From positions 1 to 22,301 of IMG/VR virus record IMGVR_UViG_3300046652_000054: a stretch of 22,301 nucleotides of DNA, one strand, 5' to 3'. This document shows positions 1-7,645 of the stretch, one piece after another (the first letter of the stretch is position 1; each line of letters opens with the position of its first letter). The DNA comes from a virus. The notes under the pieces are model-generated. The model was not told the DNA's origin. It did not search any database and worked only from the letters and a program-made list of their open reading frames with translations. The translations under genes were made by a program, and so were the position numbers.

Positions 1-1862
1 AGGTAAATATTATGAGCCGTTGTAACGGCTGCTGTCGTACCTGTCAGGGTTAAGATAGGAGTGGTGTTACCGTTGCGATAAATATTTCCAGTAGTGCTAC
101 CCGTAACAGAGACTATGTGCATCCCAGCGGTATTAGACAAAAGTCCAGTATTGGCTGGGGCACCGATACCCCCCGCTTCGCAAAAATAATTTAAAGTAGG
201 ATTCCAAAGAAGTCCTAAGTCTCTAGGTGCGGCACCATCGTCAGCGCCCATAGCATAAAAAAATGAGTTGGCCGTCCTAGCAGTCAGGCAGTAACAACCA
301 AATGACCAGTCATTCTGAGAGAAACCTGTCTTGTTATCGAAGCCAGTATCAAGATATCCAGTAGAGCCGTTGCCGGTATATCCATGATCGGCTGTAAATG
401 TTAATGTGCCGGTTTGGGTGCAAATATAGCTCGAACTTTTCAGATTTATCTTTGCTGTCGCAGTAATATCTGCGGCATGTATCCACAAACCAAAGAGTTT
501 TGACCACACACCGTCCGCTACAAGCCCGTCGATCAACGCGGCATATAGAGCGCGCCTTGCCGCGCCCGGATCAGTAATGCGTTTTATAAATTGACTTGCT
601 TGGGGAGAATAAGAGTTCGCAGATAGTGAACTAGAGCCGGCAAACGTCGCGCTCGCCGTTCGGAAGAGACTAGCGGAAGCAGCTAAAGCCGCAGCACCGG
701 CAAGCGTTGCAAATCCAGCAAGGGGGATGGAAGCCCTAGCAGTGAGCGAGCCAGTTGCGGCTAATATCGCCGTACCTTGCCAAGCCGTTACCGCACTAGA
801 GATCGTCGCATTGGCAGAAATGTTGCCGGAACCGGCGAGCAGAGATGTCGTTTGTGGCGTATGCAAAGCGGAAGCAATTATAGAACTCGAGCCGGCGAGC
901 GTCGCGTTCATCGATAGCTGATGTATAGATTGGATATTTCCAACCGCCGAGAGGCTGCCCACACCGGCAAGTAAGGCATTTGACCTTTGGATCAAGCCCG
1001 CATAAGCGGACAGCGAGCCAACACCGGCGAGCGTTGCAGATCCGGCGAGCCCACCTATCCATGTGTCTGTATCGATCCAGATGCCAGTGTCAGCCCAATA
1101 TCCGGTAGCCAATATCCAATTGCCGCTCCACACAGAGAGGCTGCCCACGCCGGCAAATGCTGCCTTCGCCGTAAGCGCCAAGATGGCAGAGGCAGCGAGT
1201 GAACTTGTGCCAGCAAGCTTTGCGGACCCGGTGAGGTAGAGGGCGCCAGTGGCAGCGAGCGAACTAGACCCGGTGAGCGTCGCTTGCGCCGTGAACTGAT
1301 GTAAAGATAAGATATTTCCAAGCGCCGAGAGCGTGCCAACGCCAGCGAGTAACACATTGGCGCTAAGGTTCAGATTTGCAGAAGCAGATAACGAACCCAC
1401 ACCGGCTAGGATTGCCGTCGCTTTGAGGGGGCCGGAAGCCCTAGCAGTGAACGAACCCACACCAGCGAGTAACGCATTGGCGCTAAGGATCAAGCCCTCA
1501 CTTGATGCGCCAAGATCAAATTCTTGCGTGAGCGTGACATTTAATCTAACTACGCTGGCACCAAGATAAGTGCGTTTTATCGGTCCATTCGTCCATTTGT
1601 ATTGTGTTGCTTCGAGCGGCAGCGTGTAAAAGAAAGTTTCCGCGCCGCCGCGCGCTATAAAGAACGACTCGATCGTGTCGGCATCGGTCGAAGAGAGTGC
1701 CGGCCAATCGAGCGATACACTGCGACCAATATAATTCAAACCGTCTGGACTGCGCTGACTAAAGCCATCACCTAAACGCGCGATCAGCGCGCGCGGTGTC
1801 GTGGTCTTTGTTGTGCTTGATGGCCCAGGCTCGGTCGGTGGAGTAAAAGTTGGTGTGGTCAT
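1..1862 (-). CDS. Minor tail protein M-like domain fused to 20-residue repeats and a lectin-like domain (runs off left edge)
   Basis: I translated 620 uninterrupted codons from an ATG at 1862 to the window edge, with no stop, so the C-terminus is missing. Residues 1-118 are a second copy of the lambda gpM-like protein encoded next door (1898-2251), with the family motif GDGFSQR at 31-37 and about three quarters identity to the neighbour. Residues 129-423 are 13 repeats built on a 20-residue unit of the type NALLAGVGSLSA. Residues from about 425 on look like a concanavalin A/LamG-like jellyroll with the phage adhesin signature FTADHGYTGNGSTGYLDTGF. The likely role is a tail-tip adhesin: the M-like domain docks at the tail tip under the tape measure and the repeats carry a carbohydrate-binding domain outward. 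Domain order and openness are seen; the receptor role is inferred. The start copies the neighbour's start, MTTPTFTPP. Confidence 0.9.
   Translation of the reverse strand, partial: MTTPTFTPPTEPGPSSTTKTTTPRALIARLGDGFSQRSPDGLNYIGRSVSLDWPALSSTDADTIESFFIARGGAETFFYTLPLEATQYKWTNGPIKRTYLGASVVRLNVTLTQEFDLGASSEGLILSANALLAGVGSFTARASGPLKATAILAGVGSLSASANLNLSANVLLAGVGTLSALGNILSLHQFTAQATLTGSSSLAATGALYLTGSAKLAGTSSLAASAILALTAKAAFAGVGSLSVWSGNWILATGYWADTGIWIDTDTWIGGLAGSATLAGVGSLSAYAGLIQRSNALLAGVGSLSAVGNIQSIHQLSMNATLAGSSSIIASALHTPQTTSLLAGSGNISANATISSAVTAWQGTAILAATGSLTARASIPLAGFATLAGAAALAASASLFRTASATFAGSSSLSANSYSPQASQFIKRITDPGAARRALYAALIDGLVADGVWSKLFGLWIHAADITATAKINLKSSSYICTQTGTLTFTADHGYTGNGSTGYLDTGFDNKTGFSQNDWSFGCYCLTARTANSFFYAMGADDGAAPRDLGLLWNPTLNYFCEAGGIGAPANTGLLSNTAGMHIVSVTGSTTGNIYRNGNTTPILTLTGTTAAVTTAHNIY
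594..1478 (-). repeat. Thirteen in-frame repeats of about 60 bp coding a 20-residue unit
   Basis: The repeats code for units such as TAILAGVGSLSASANLNLSA. Nine or more units are exactly 20 residues. Two are 24 residues and end in a LHQ/IHQ variant. One is 25 residues with an AVTAWQ insert, and one is 42 residues because of a Trp-rich insert. Hydrophobic LLAG and small-residue G-S-L-S-A positions recur at fixed spacing, as expected for a beta-rich stalk or solenoid. The reading frame is kept throughout. Confidence 0.9.
1053..1130 (-). other. Trp-rich insert inside repeat six of the M-like adhesin
   Basis: About residues 245-270 of the gene starting at 1862 contain seven tryptophans in short W-x-x-G/T spacing (for example WILATGYWADTGIWIDTDTW). 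This replaces the usual half-repeat and lengthens the unit from 20 to about 42 residues. The cycle is itself repetitive (GxWxxxGYW / TGIWIDTDTW). It may be a small carbohydrate-contacting loop or a degenerate internal repeat; function is unknown. Confidence 0.6.
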
Positions 1863-1890
1863 TAGTTAGGCCACGCGCATTTGTTTCATT
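1858..1890 (-). repeat. Relic of the tape-measure gene's 3' end between the duplicated M-like genes
   Basis: The short gap between the two M-like genes matches the last codons of the tape-measure gene at about 2247-2293. Both contain ATGAA(A/G)CAAATGCG, then GGCCTAACT(A/G)ATGACCAC leading into the next start codon. The copy at 1858-1890 has lost about 14 bases in the middle and has a few substitutions. The duplication that made the second M-like gene therefore began inside the tape-measure gene and carried its stop and start junction along. Confidence 0.8.
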
Positions 1891-1897
1891 TTCAGTG

Positions 1898-2251
1898 TTA
1901 AGAAGGATCAAACTCTTGCGTGAGTGTGACGTTCAATCCGACCGTATCTGCGCCCAGATAAATACGTTTGACTGGACCGCTCGTCCATTCATATTGAGTC
2001 GCCTCAAGCGGCAATGTGTAAAGGAAAGCCTCATAGCCACCGCGTGCGTTGAAGAATGCTTCGATCGTGTTAGCGTCGGTCGAAGAAAGCGCAGGCCAAT
2101 CCAAGACAAAAGATCGCCCATTATAATTCAAACCGTCTTGGGTGCGCTGACTATAACCATCGCCGAACTGAGCGCGCAAAACGCGCGGGGTTATCGTCTT
2201 CGCAGACGAGATGCCTGGTCCGACTGGCGGGGTGAAAGTCGGCGTGGTCAT
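1898..2251 (-). CDS. Minor tail protein, lambda gpM-like (PF05939 type)
   Basis: This 117-residue protein has the gpM family layout: FGDGYSQR at residues 29-36, a middle stretch DWPALSSTDANTIEAFF followed by the conserved GG-Y/F-x-x-F-L-Y-T-L-P segment, and a C-terminal strand ending in T-x-E-F. In lambda, gpM follows the tape measure gpH and builds the tail tip, and it sits in the same place here. Its ATG shares one base with the TGA of the tape-measure gene, so the two are translationally coupled. The neighbour at 1-1862 is a longer paralog. I assign it by motif and position. Confidence 0.88.
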   Translation of the reverse strand: MTTPTFTPPVGPGISSAKTITPRVLRAQFGDGYSQRTQDGLNYNGRSFVLDWPALSSTDANTIEAFFNARGGYEAFLYTLPLEATQYEWTSGPVKRIYLGADTVGLNVTLTQEFDPS

Positions 2252-4914
2252 CAGTTAGGCCGCAGAATGCCGCCTGGACGCATTTGCTTCATGATCGTGC
2301 TGTTGACCAACCCCTCCATCTCGCGGCGGATAGCGCGCGCTGTCGTGGCAGCGGCTTGTGGATCGGAACTCGTGGCGTCGCTAGCGACGTTGATGTGGAA
2401 TGTGTTTTGCATAGAACTGCCACCCATCGCCGCCATCTGGCCGGGGGTGAAAACACCCTCGCCCTTATGAGCGATGATTGGAACTTCGCCGCTTACGATG
2501 CCACCAGAACCAAAATGTGGGGCATCGTCGAAGTAGGCAGGATGGATGTAGCGATGATCAGAGAGAGACCCAACCATTCCGCCTGTATGGGCCACAGCAG
2601 CATCCATGAAATTGAATCCACCGGAACCCACACCAGCACCACCAAAATCAGCCGATGTAGGAGCGGCTGTGGCTCCAATTCCAAGGCCTGGGAAGATGCC
2701 ACCGAGCCCACCCTGCAATGAGCGCATCAGCGGCCCAACGATCATCAACTGGATAATCATTTTCTCAATGGCACCAATCGCGATCAGGCTGAAGTCCTTG
2801 AATGATTGAGCCGCCGTCTTTGTCCCCATCGTGATATCGGTCAGTGCCGTCACTAGCCCTCCACTTATCGCCTGCGACGCGCTCGACATAGCCGAATTCA
2901 AGCGCAGTGATGCAGCCTGACTGCTCGCCATCGCGGCGGGAATATCGGTGCCATAGAGCCCCTTGAGTTGCTGCGCTATCTGCACATCGTCGGACGTAAG
3001 TAAAGACGTCTTCTGGCCAAAGCTGATCGATGAATCAATCTTAACCTTTTCGAGATTCTGAGCGGCCACGCCAGCGTTGTTCGCCATGGTCAAGAATGCA
3101 GCACTTACCCCATCCATCGCCGGTTTCCCGGCATTCAAATTCTCGTTGATTTTTGTCTGCACCACGCGGAAAGTTTCAGCAGCGCCGGCCGCCATATTAA
3201 ATGATCGCGCCTGGACATTAATGGAATCAATCTGCCCTTGCAGCGCATAGGCGCCATCGGCCTGGGCTTGGATCAGACGCTTGGAATTTGCAATTTGATC
3301 GTTGGTGAGGCCAGCGCCCTGTTGCTGTTGTTTTGCCAGCGCCGCCATCTTTGCGGCAACGGTATCGGAAACGGTTGCGCCGACACCAAGCGCGGCATTA
3401 TGCAGATTTATTACAGCAATATAGGCATCGAGTTCCGCTGCCGACTTTCCGATTGCCGCCGCATATTTATTTTCAGCAGTAGCGTTCCCATCTACGTTTG
3501 CCTGCAATTCCAGAAGTTTTAACTTAAGCTTGTCTGCCTCGGTTGCGCCGCTGCCAAGCAGAGTCACATATTCCTTCATGTCGGCGAGCTGTGCCTTGAT
3601 ATCTTTTTGCGGTATGGGTGGCGATGTTCCCATCATGTCAAGCGGCCCACCATAGGTCGGCATCTGATTAAGCGCTGGCTGACCCATGCCACCGCCGCCA
3701 GCTTGAAGGCCGAACACTTTTGCGGTTGTGTCCGGTCCCATTGCATAGTTGCTCAATCTGAATAAGAACGCGGACCATGGGGAAAGCGTCGATGTTCCAT
3801 TAGCAATATCAGAAAGAACCCCAGCCACCTGCTCGCGCATCTTTTGCCAAGCAAGTCCAGTTTCCAGAATCGGCTTAGCCCCGATCGACCCCATCATCAG
3901 ATCGGCATGTTTTGTAGTCTCGTCCAACTGAGCCTTTAATATTTGAATCTCTTTCAGCAAACTATCGTTGATCACCTTGCCAGCATCGACCGCATTTTGC
4001 GTCAATCCAGCCAGGCCACCGGCATCGGTGATTGCATTTGCCACGCCTGTGAATGCCGCAACGCCGCCGCGCCCACCACCCGCCCTCATTAACTGATTGC
4101 GCGCGGCAATATCGCCGGCCGCATCGGCCTTTTGAATAGCCAGAACATAAAGATCAATCGCGGCGGCGACGTCTTTAGTGCGCTGCATTTGATCAGCTAG
4201 GCCAGGATCAATCTTTTGTAACTGCGTAAGAAATGCCCCACCACCTAGACGCGCTTGCTCCCAAGAGGTTGTGAACCGCACGATTGCCGCCATGGTCTGA
4301 TCGGCCTGCACGCCATGTCTCGCTGCGGCCTGAGTCAATGCCTGCAGAGCATCGGTAGAGAGACCGGTTGTCTCCTTGAACTTTTCAAGGCTGACCGCTT
4401 CCACCGCTAATAGCTGAGTGGTGCGTTGCGCTTCGGCGAACGCGGCAGCGACCGCAGTAAGTCCAAGAGCCGCCACCACCCCCCATGGCCCGAGCGCAGC
4501 CAAGAATATCCCCACAGGTCCAGCACCAGCCGCCATCGCGACCAATTGCCCCGATACTCCCGACATGGCGCCTTGCAATTTGCTGTGCGCGACGGTCGCG
4601 TCGTTTAGCCGTGTCGTATTGAGCGCGCTCAATTGATTGTAGCGGTCGAGAGAAATCATGCCCTCATTATAGCCGCGGGTGATAGCGAGCTGCGCCGTGT
4701 TATGTTGCTGCTGCGCACGATATGTCGTGTCGAGCGACATCTGCTGTTTCTGCAGCGCATTCGAAACGCTCGTCGACGCCTTCGATGATGTATCGGAAAC
4801 AACCGCGACATCGCCCTGCGCCTTGGAAAGCTTGTTCAAATCAGCAACGGTCTGATCAATCCCTTCCGAGATTGCCTTGATCGTCAGCGTTCTGATTTCG
4901 TCGACAGATGGCAT
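2251..4914 (-). CDS. Tail length tape-measure protein
   Basis: This is the longest complete head/tail assembly gene here apart from the repeat-rich fibre gene: 887 residues, Ala/Gln/Asn-rich and largely helical. The N-terminus is coiled-coil-like (about 1-120). A hydrophobic stretch lies at about 125-170 (GPVGIFLAALGPWGVVAALG), of the kind tape measures use at the host membrane. The C-terminus (about 770-887) has the typical H-x-GG-x-VG ... RYIHPAYFDDAPHFGSGGI ... EVPIIAHKGEGVFTPGQM signature of lambda-type tape measures in alphaproteobacterial phages. At roughly 0.15 nm per residue (the usual tape-measure rule) it would specify a tail of about 130 nm. It starts 5 bases after the chaperone frameshift product ends and overlaps the gpM-like start by one base. 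Confidence 0.95.
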   Translation of the reverse strand: MPSVDEIRTLTIKAISEGIDQTVADLNKLSKAQGDVAVVSDTSSKASTSVSNALQKQQMSLDTTYRAQQQHNTAQLAITRGYNEGMISLDRYNQLSALNTTRLNDATVAHSKLQGAMSGVSGQLVAMAAGAGPVGIFLAALGPWGVVAALGLTAVAAAFAEAQRTTQLLAVEAVSLEKFKETTGLSTDALQALTQAAARHGVQADQTMAAIVRFTTSWEQARLGGGAFLTQLQKIDPGLADQMQRTKDVAAAIDLYVLAIQKADAAGDIAARNQLMRAGGGRGGVAAFTGVANAITDAGGLAGLTQNAVDAGKVINDSLLKEIQILKAQLDETTKHADLMMGSIGAKPILETGLAWQKMREQVAGVLSDIANGTSTLSPWSAFLFRLSNYAMGPDTTAKVFGLQAGGGGMGQPALNQMPTYGGPLDMMGTSPPIPQKDIKAQLADMKEYVTLLGSGATEADKLKLKLLELQANVDGNATAENKYAAAIGKSAAELDAYIAVINLHNAALGVGATVSDTVAAKMAALAKQQQQGAGLTNDQIANSKRLIQAQADGAYALQGQIDSINVQARSFNMAAGAAETFRVVQTKINENLNAGKPAMDGVSAAFLTMANNAGVAAQNLEKVKIDSSISFGQKTSLLTSDDVQIAQQLKGLYGTDIPAAMASSQAASLRLNSAMSSASQAISGGLVTALTDITMGTKTAAQSFKDFSLIAIGAIEKMIIQLMIVGPLMRSLQGGLGGIFPGLGIGATAAPTSADFGGAGVGSGGFNFMDAAVAHTGGMVGSLSDHRYIHPAYFDDAPHFGSGGIVSGEVPIIAHKGEGVFTPGQMAAMGGSSMQNTFHINVASDATSSDPQAAATTARAIRREMEGLVNSTIMKQMRPGGILRPN

Positions 4915-4919
4915 GGATT

Positions 4920-5252
4920 TTATTTCGGGGGATGGTTCGGTGGCGGGGTCATTTGCTGATGATGCTCACGATCAGCATCATCCATCGCACTGATTAAACG
5001 CGCGAAACGCTCGAATTCGTCCAGATCATCGATGCGGTAGCGTTGTGCATACCGATCAATCGATGACCAGGGAATGCGGCCTAACTCAAAACCGTTTGAG
5101 CGGTCGCGCCGCAGATCGAGAAACGCGCGCCATTCGAATTCAAGATGTTCGGCGAGCTCAGGCTTATTGACCAGAAACGGCAGGTCTGGAATTTCCCTGC
5201 CGCCTTCCGACGCTGCCAGCCTGATCGTTTCAGCTTGTTCTCCCCAATCCAA
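4920..5252 (-). CDS. Tail-assembly chaperone, T part (made as the -1 frameshift extension of 5273-5683)
   Basis: This 110-residue frame opens with TTG and no ATG, but the same frame stays open upstream to the slippery site at 5276-5282. The natural product is therefore the G-T fusion: 136 residues of the upstream gene, 8 linker residues (LIDSLIWS) and these 110, about 254 in total. The T part contains an IPWSSIDRYAQRYRIDD segment of the phage GT/DUF1799 kind and a hydrophilic tail ending in PPPNHPPK. In lambda, gpG and gpGT coat the tape measure during tail assembly and are absent from the virion. This gene sits just before the tape measure, as in lambda. I doubt a free-standing T protein is made. 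Confidence 0.85.
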   Translation of the reverse strand: MDWGEQAETIRLAASEGGREIPDLPFLVNKPELAEHLEFEWRAFLDLRRDRSNGFELGRIPWSSIDRYAQRYRIDDLDEFERFARLISAMDDADREHHQQMTPPPNHPPK

Positions 5253-5282
5253 GGACCAGATCAGGGAGTCGATCAGTTTTTT
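5240..5282 (-). promoter_or_regulatory. Programmed -1 ribosomal frameshift site with downstream stem-loop
   Basis: On the minus strand the end of the G gene reads ATA AAA AAC TGA, which places the heptamer A AAA AAC exactly in the X XXY YYZ phase (5276-5282) and right before the stop. A 7-base spacer follows. Then CTCCC (5264-5268) can pair with GGGAG (5240-5244) around an internal TCC/GGA pair. The -1 frame is open straight into the T frame at 4920-5252. Slippery site, spacing and stem are all seen; efficiency is unknown. Confidence 0.9.
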
Positions 5283-5683
5283 ATGTCAGCTTCCGTTGCC
5301 TGCGCGGCTGAATCACCGACCACAGTGCAGGCCCACAGTGCGGCATCGCGGAACGCGCGGAACGATGGATCGGTCAGATAGAGTGTGGCGGCTTCTTTCG
5401 AATATGGAATCGCCGCTCCTTTATCGGTCAGGTTTTCCCAATCGGTCACACCGGTATCACGCAGGCAGATCGAAGTTATGCGGTCGACCTCATCCGGATC
5501 AAGTCGGCCTGCCGCACGCTTGCCGCGCGGCACCGCCGAAATCAATCTCGCCTGTAGCTTGCGCCAGTCGGCATTTCCAACACCACGAACCTTCAAACGC
5601 AGATCGCCCATATCGGGAATGCTGTCGATCCAATCACCCTGTTCGATTTTTACGGGATCAACCTTAACGCCTTGCATATCCAT
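5273..5683 (-). CDS. Tail-assembly chaperone, G part
   Basis: This 136-residue protein matches the small phage chaperone that precedes the tape measure in alphaproteobacterial siphophages. It has a conserved IPDMGDLRLKVRGVGNADWR segment (about residues 22-41), a middle RLDPDEVDRIT motif, and a C-terminal LTDPSFRAFRDAALWA helix. It follows the tail-tube gene by 34 bases; a GGAG lies about 10 bases before the ATG. Its last codons form the -1 slippery site that makes the longer G-T product. The G:GT ratio sets proper tail assembly in lambda; the same is inferred here from position and the frameshift. Confidence 0.88.
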   Translation of the reverse strand: MDMQGVKVDPVKIEQGDWIDSIPDMGDLRLKVRGVGNADWRKLQARLISAVPRGKRAAGRLDPDEVDRITSICLRDTGVTDWENLTDKGAAIPYSKEAATLYLTDPSFRAFRDAALWACTVVGDSAAQATEADIKN

Positions 5684-5717
5684 GCTGCATCACTCCGATT
5701 TAAGAAACGTGTTTCGA

Positions 5718-7196
5718 CTACGGTAGGAACCAGAACCGACAAATGCTCGCCGTATAAAGCAAGGTGGCATCCATAAACGCGGTCGCATTGCTGTTGATCA
5801 TGATGTCGGCGTTCTTACCAGATACCGTCGGCGCACCAGTGCCCAATTTGATCGACGGGAAATCGAACATATAGGCTTCCTTGTTGCCGTCATTGCGGCC
5901 AAGCGCACAGTTGAACGAGGTAAGTGTATTGCTGGTTACCTTGTCGAGAACGGTCTTGCTGCCAAAATAAAAGTTTAATCCCAAGGTGACACTAAATTCC
6001 CCATTACCCGTTCCGACGATTCCAGTAACGCCGACCGCAAGTTGTCGACGAAGGTTATTGTTGAATGCCCAATTAGCACTCATCAGATAGTTCGGCGTGG
6101 CAACGGCAGTGCCATCGAACGCAATCGCATCGACACTCGATGCCGTATTGAGCACGAAGTTGGTTGGAGACGCGACATCAGTTGCCCCAGACGCGCGCGC
6201 CGTGGTAACCGTGGAATCCGAACCGATATAATCGACCGATAGAGTGGCAATCTTCTGCGCATCTGCCGTGACGGTCATTTTATCGATGGTCTGGCCACGC
6301 AGATATTCATAAGATACCGGACTGTGATCGAGATATTGCCGCTCGAAAGTGGCAGAGCGCAGTGTCGATCCATTGATCAGAAAGTCAGATGTAAATATCT
6401 GCACCGTTTTGGAACTGCCAGCATCCGCCACCCAGGTCGAGGGCACACGGCCAAACGAAAGGCGAGTTGCGGTGATCGCCGAGATGCGACAGAACCCGCC
6501 GACACCGGCCGTGGCAAAGGCATTGCCTACCGCCGCGCCGCCGACATAAATCCATTGCCCGACAGCTAGGCCGAGCGTGGTGAAATTAAGTGCCGTCGAG
6601 GTAATAGCGTTGCCGCCAGCGGTCACCGCAACCAGATCGCCCGCGGCTCCCTGGAAGCCGACCGTGCGTACACTGGCGCCGACTGGAATCGCGGCACCTT
6701 CAATTGTGAAACTCAATGCAGGAAAGACAATCGTTGTACCGGTCGATGATGCGACGCGCGACAGAATATTATTGTTCGCAGCCGTGGTGAATCCTGATGT
6801 GTAGGCCAGCATACCGGCCACAAATGGCGTACCGAGTGGCGTAACGACAGTCAACGTCGTCGCCGTCACATCGCTGATTTCGGTATCGCTGGTGGCAACA
6901 GTAATCAGGGGAGAGTTGGACCATGTTCCCTGCAGAGCCTCTTCGAATTCATCGTCATAACTTTTGAACGATAATTCGCCTGCGACCGCCCCTCCAGCCT
7001 GATAACCCAAAAATATCAGATCGGTTACCTGCCGATCGGATCGTATTTCTGACGAGACGACCGTCTGCGGGGCAGAACTCAGTCCGCTCGAAGTCTCGCG
7101 CTTGGTATTGAATACCGGATTGGTCGGAATGACACCGAAGGTTGCTTCGCGAGCGCGCGAAAGTTTGACGCGATTGGTGGATTGTAGTGCGGTCAT
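5718..7196 (-). CDS. Tail tube protein (Phage_tube_2-like)
   Basis: This 492-residue protein starts MTALQSTNRVKLSRAREATF, the usual opening of the large tail-tube proteins that carry extra beta-sandwich domains. It contains repeated beta-rich inserts (about residues 100-170 and 185-260, with V-G-Q-W-I-Y-V-G-G and SAITATRLSF). A later section (ERQYLDHSPVSYEYLRGQT) is typical of tube subunits. It lies between the tail terminator (7215-7643) and the chaperone pair, exactly where lambda gpV lies. A clear AGGAG sits 9 bases upstream of the ATG. Tube subunits stack as hexameric rings along the tape measure. Confidence 0.88.
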   Translation of the reverse strand: MTALQSTNRVKLSRAREATFGVIPTNPVFNTKRETSSGLSSAPQTVVSSEIRSDRQVTDLIFLGYQAGGAVAGELSFKSYDDEFEEALQGTWSNSPLITVATSDTEISDVTATTLTVVTPLGTPFVAGMLAYTSGFTTAANNNILSRVASSTGTTIVFPALSFTIEGAAIPVGASVRTVGFQGAAGDLVAVTAGGNAITSTALNFTTLGLAVGQWIYVGGAAVGNAFATAGVGGFCRISAITATRLSFGRVPSTWVADAGSSKTVQIFTSDFLINGSTLRSATFERQYLDHSPVSYEYLRGQTIDKMTVTADAQKIATLSVDYIGSDSTVTTARASGATDVASPTNFVLNTASSVDAIAFDGTAVATPNYLMSANWAFNNNLRRQLAVGVTGIVGTGNGEFSVTLGLNFYFGSKTVLDKVTSNTLTSFNCALGRNDGNKEAYMFDFPSIKLGTGAPTVSGKNADIMINSNATAFMDATLLYTASICRFWFLP

Positions 7197-7214
7197 AGTG
7201 GTGGCTCCTTCGGC

Positions 7215-7643
7215 CTAGCCAATGATGTCGAAATAGTAGGGAACGGCGAACGACATGATCCAGTAGTTTCCGTTATCGTTGCTGTTATCGAGCACGGGCG
7301 ATGAAGGTGCCCATGTATTTACGCCGCTGAATTGCTTGCCGCGGAACAATGCTGCGATCTCATCGCACCAGCCCATGCCTTGCGAGACACCAGAGCCTCG
7401 CTGGATGGAAAGAACAAACCGAATGGCACCCAGATCGCGAAAGACTTGCGAACCGGGAGAGCCGATTGATATCTGATCGGCATTTGAAATCGGATATTGA
7501 ATCTCGATGAACGGCGAGCCATCGACCGGCGATTGACCGGTTGTGTTCGGATCAAATACCGGCAACGATGCGCTATCGACTCCACTTATCCACGGATTGC
7601 CGAGCCGAGCCGCGACCGCATCCATTACCGCTTTCTGCGCCAT
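7215..7643 (-). CDS. Tail terminator protein (DUF4128-like)
   Basis: This 142-residue protein has the usual size and layout of siphophage tail terminators, which cap the tube and join it to the neck. The N-terminal helix is MAQKAVMDAVAARLGNPW. It is followed by the beta-strand run PFIEIQYPISNADQISIG, a RFVLSIQRGSGV strand, and a C-terminal strand ending YWIMSFAVPYYFDII. It follows the tail-completion gene by 2 bases and precedes the tube gene, the classic neck order. Assignment rests on pattern and position. Confidence 0.75.
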   Translation of the reverse strand: MAQKAVMDAVAARLGNPWISGVDSASLPVFDPNTTGQSPVDGSPFIEIQYPISNADQISIGSPGSQVFRDLGAIRFVLSIQRGSGVSQGMGWCDEIAALFRGKQFSGVNTWAPSSPVLDNSNDNGNYWIMSFAVPYYFDIIG

Positions 7644-7645
7644 GG

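Noticed and set aside
594-1478. CRISPR-like repeat array
   Set aside because: Units are contiguous, in-frame multiples of three without spacers, and code for a regular peptide repeat.
1850-2470. Plus-strand 206-residue open frame across the M-like and tape-measure genes
   Set aside because: It lies wholly over strongly supported minus-strand genes; the protein is Arg/Ser/Cys-mixed with no motif and is a codon shadow.
4920-5252. T chaperone as an independent gene starting at TTG 5252
   Set aside because: No ATG, no clear ribosome binding site, and the frame is open back to an in-phase slippery heptamer, so I treat it as the frameshift extension.
5074-5667. Plus-strand 197-residue open frame over the chaperone pair
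   Set aside because: Overlaps the chaperone genes and frameshift site on the other strand; Arg/Ser/Pro-rich with no family pattern and no ribosome binding site noted.
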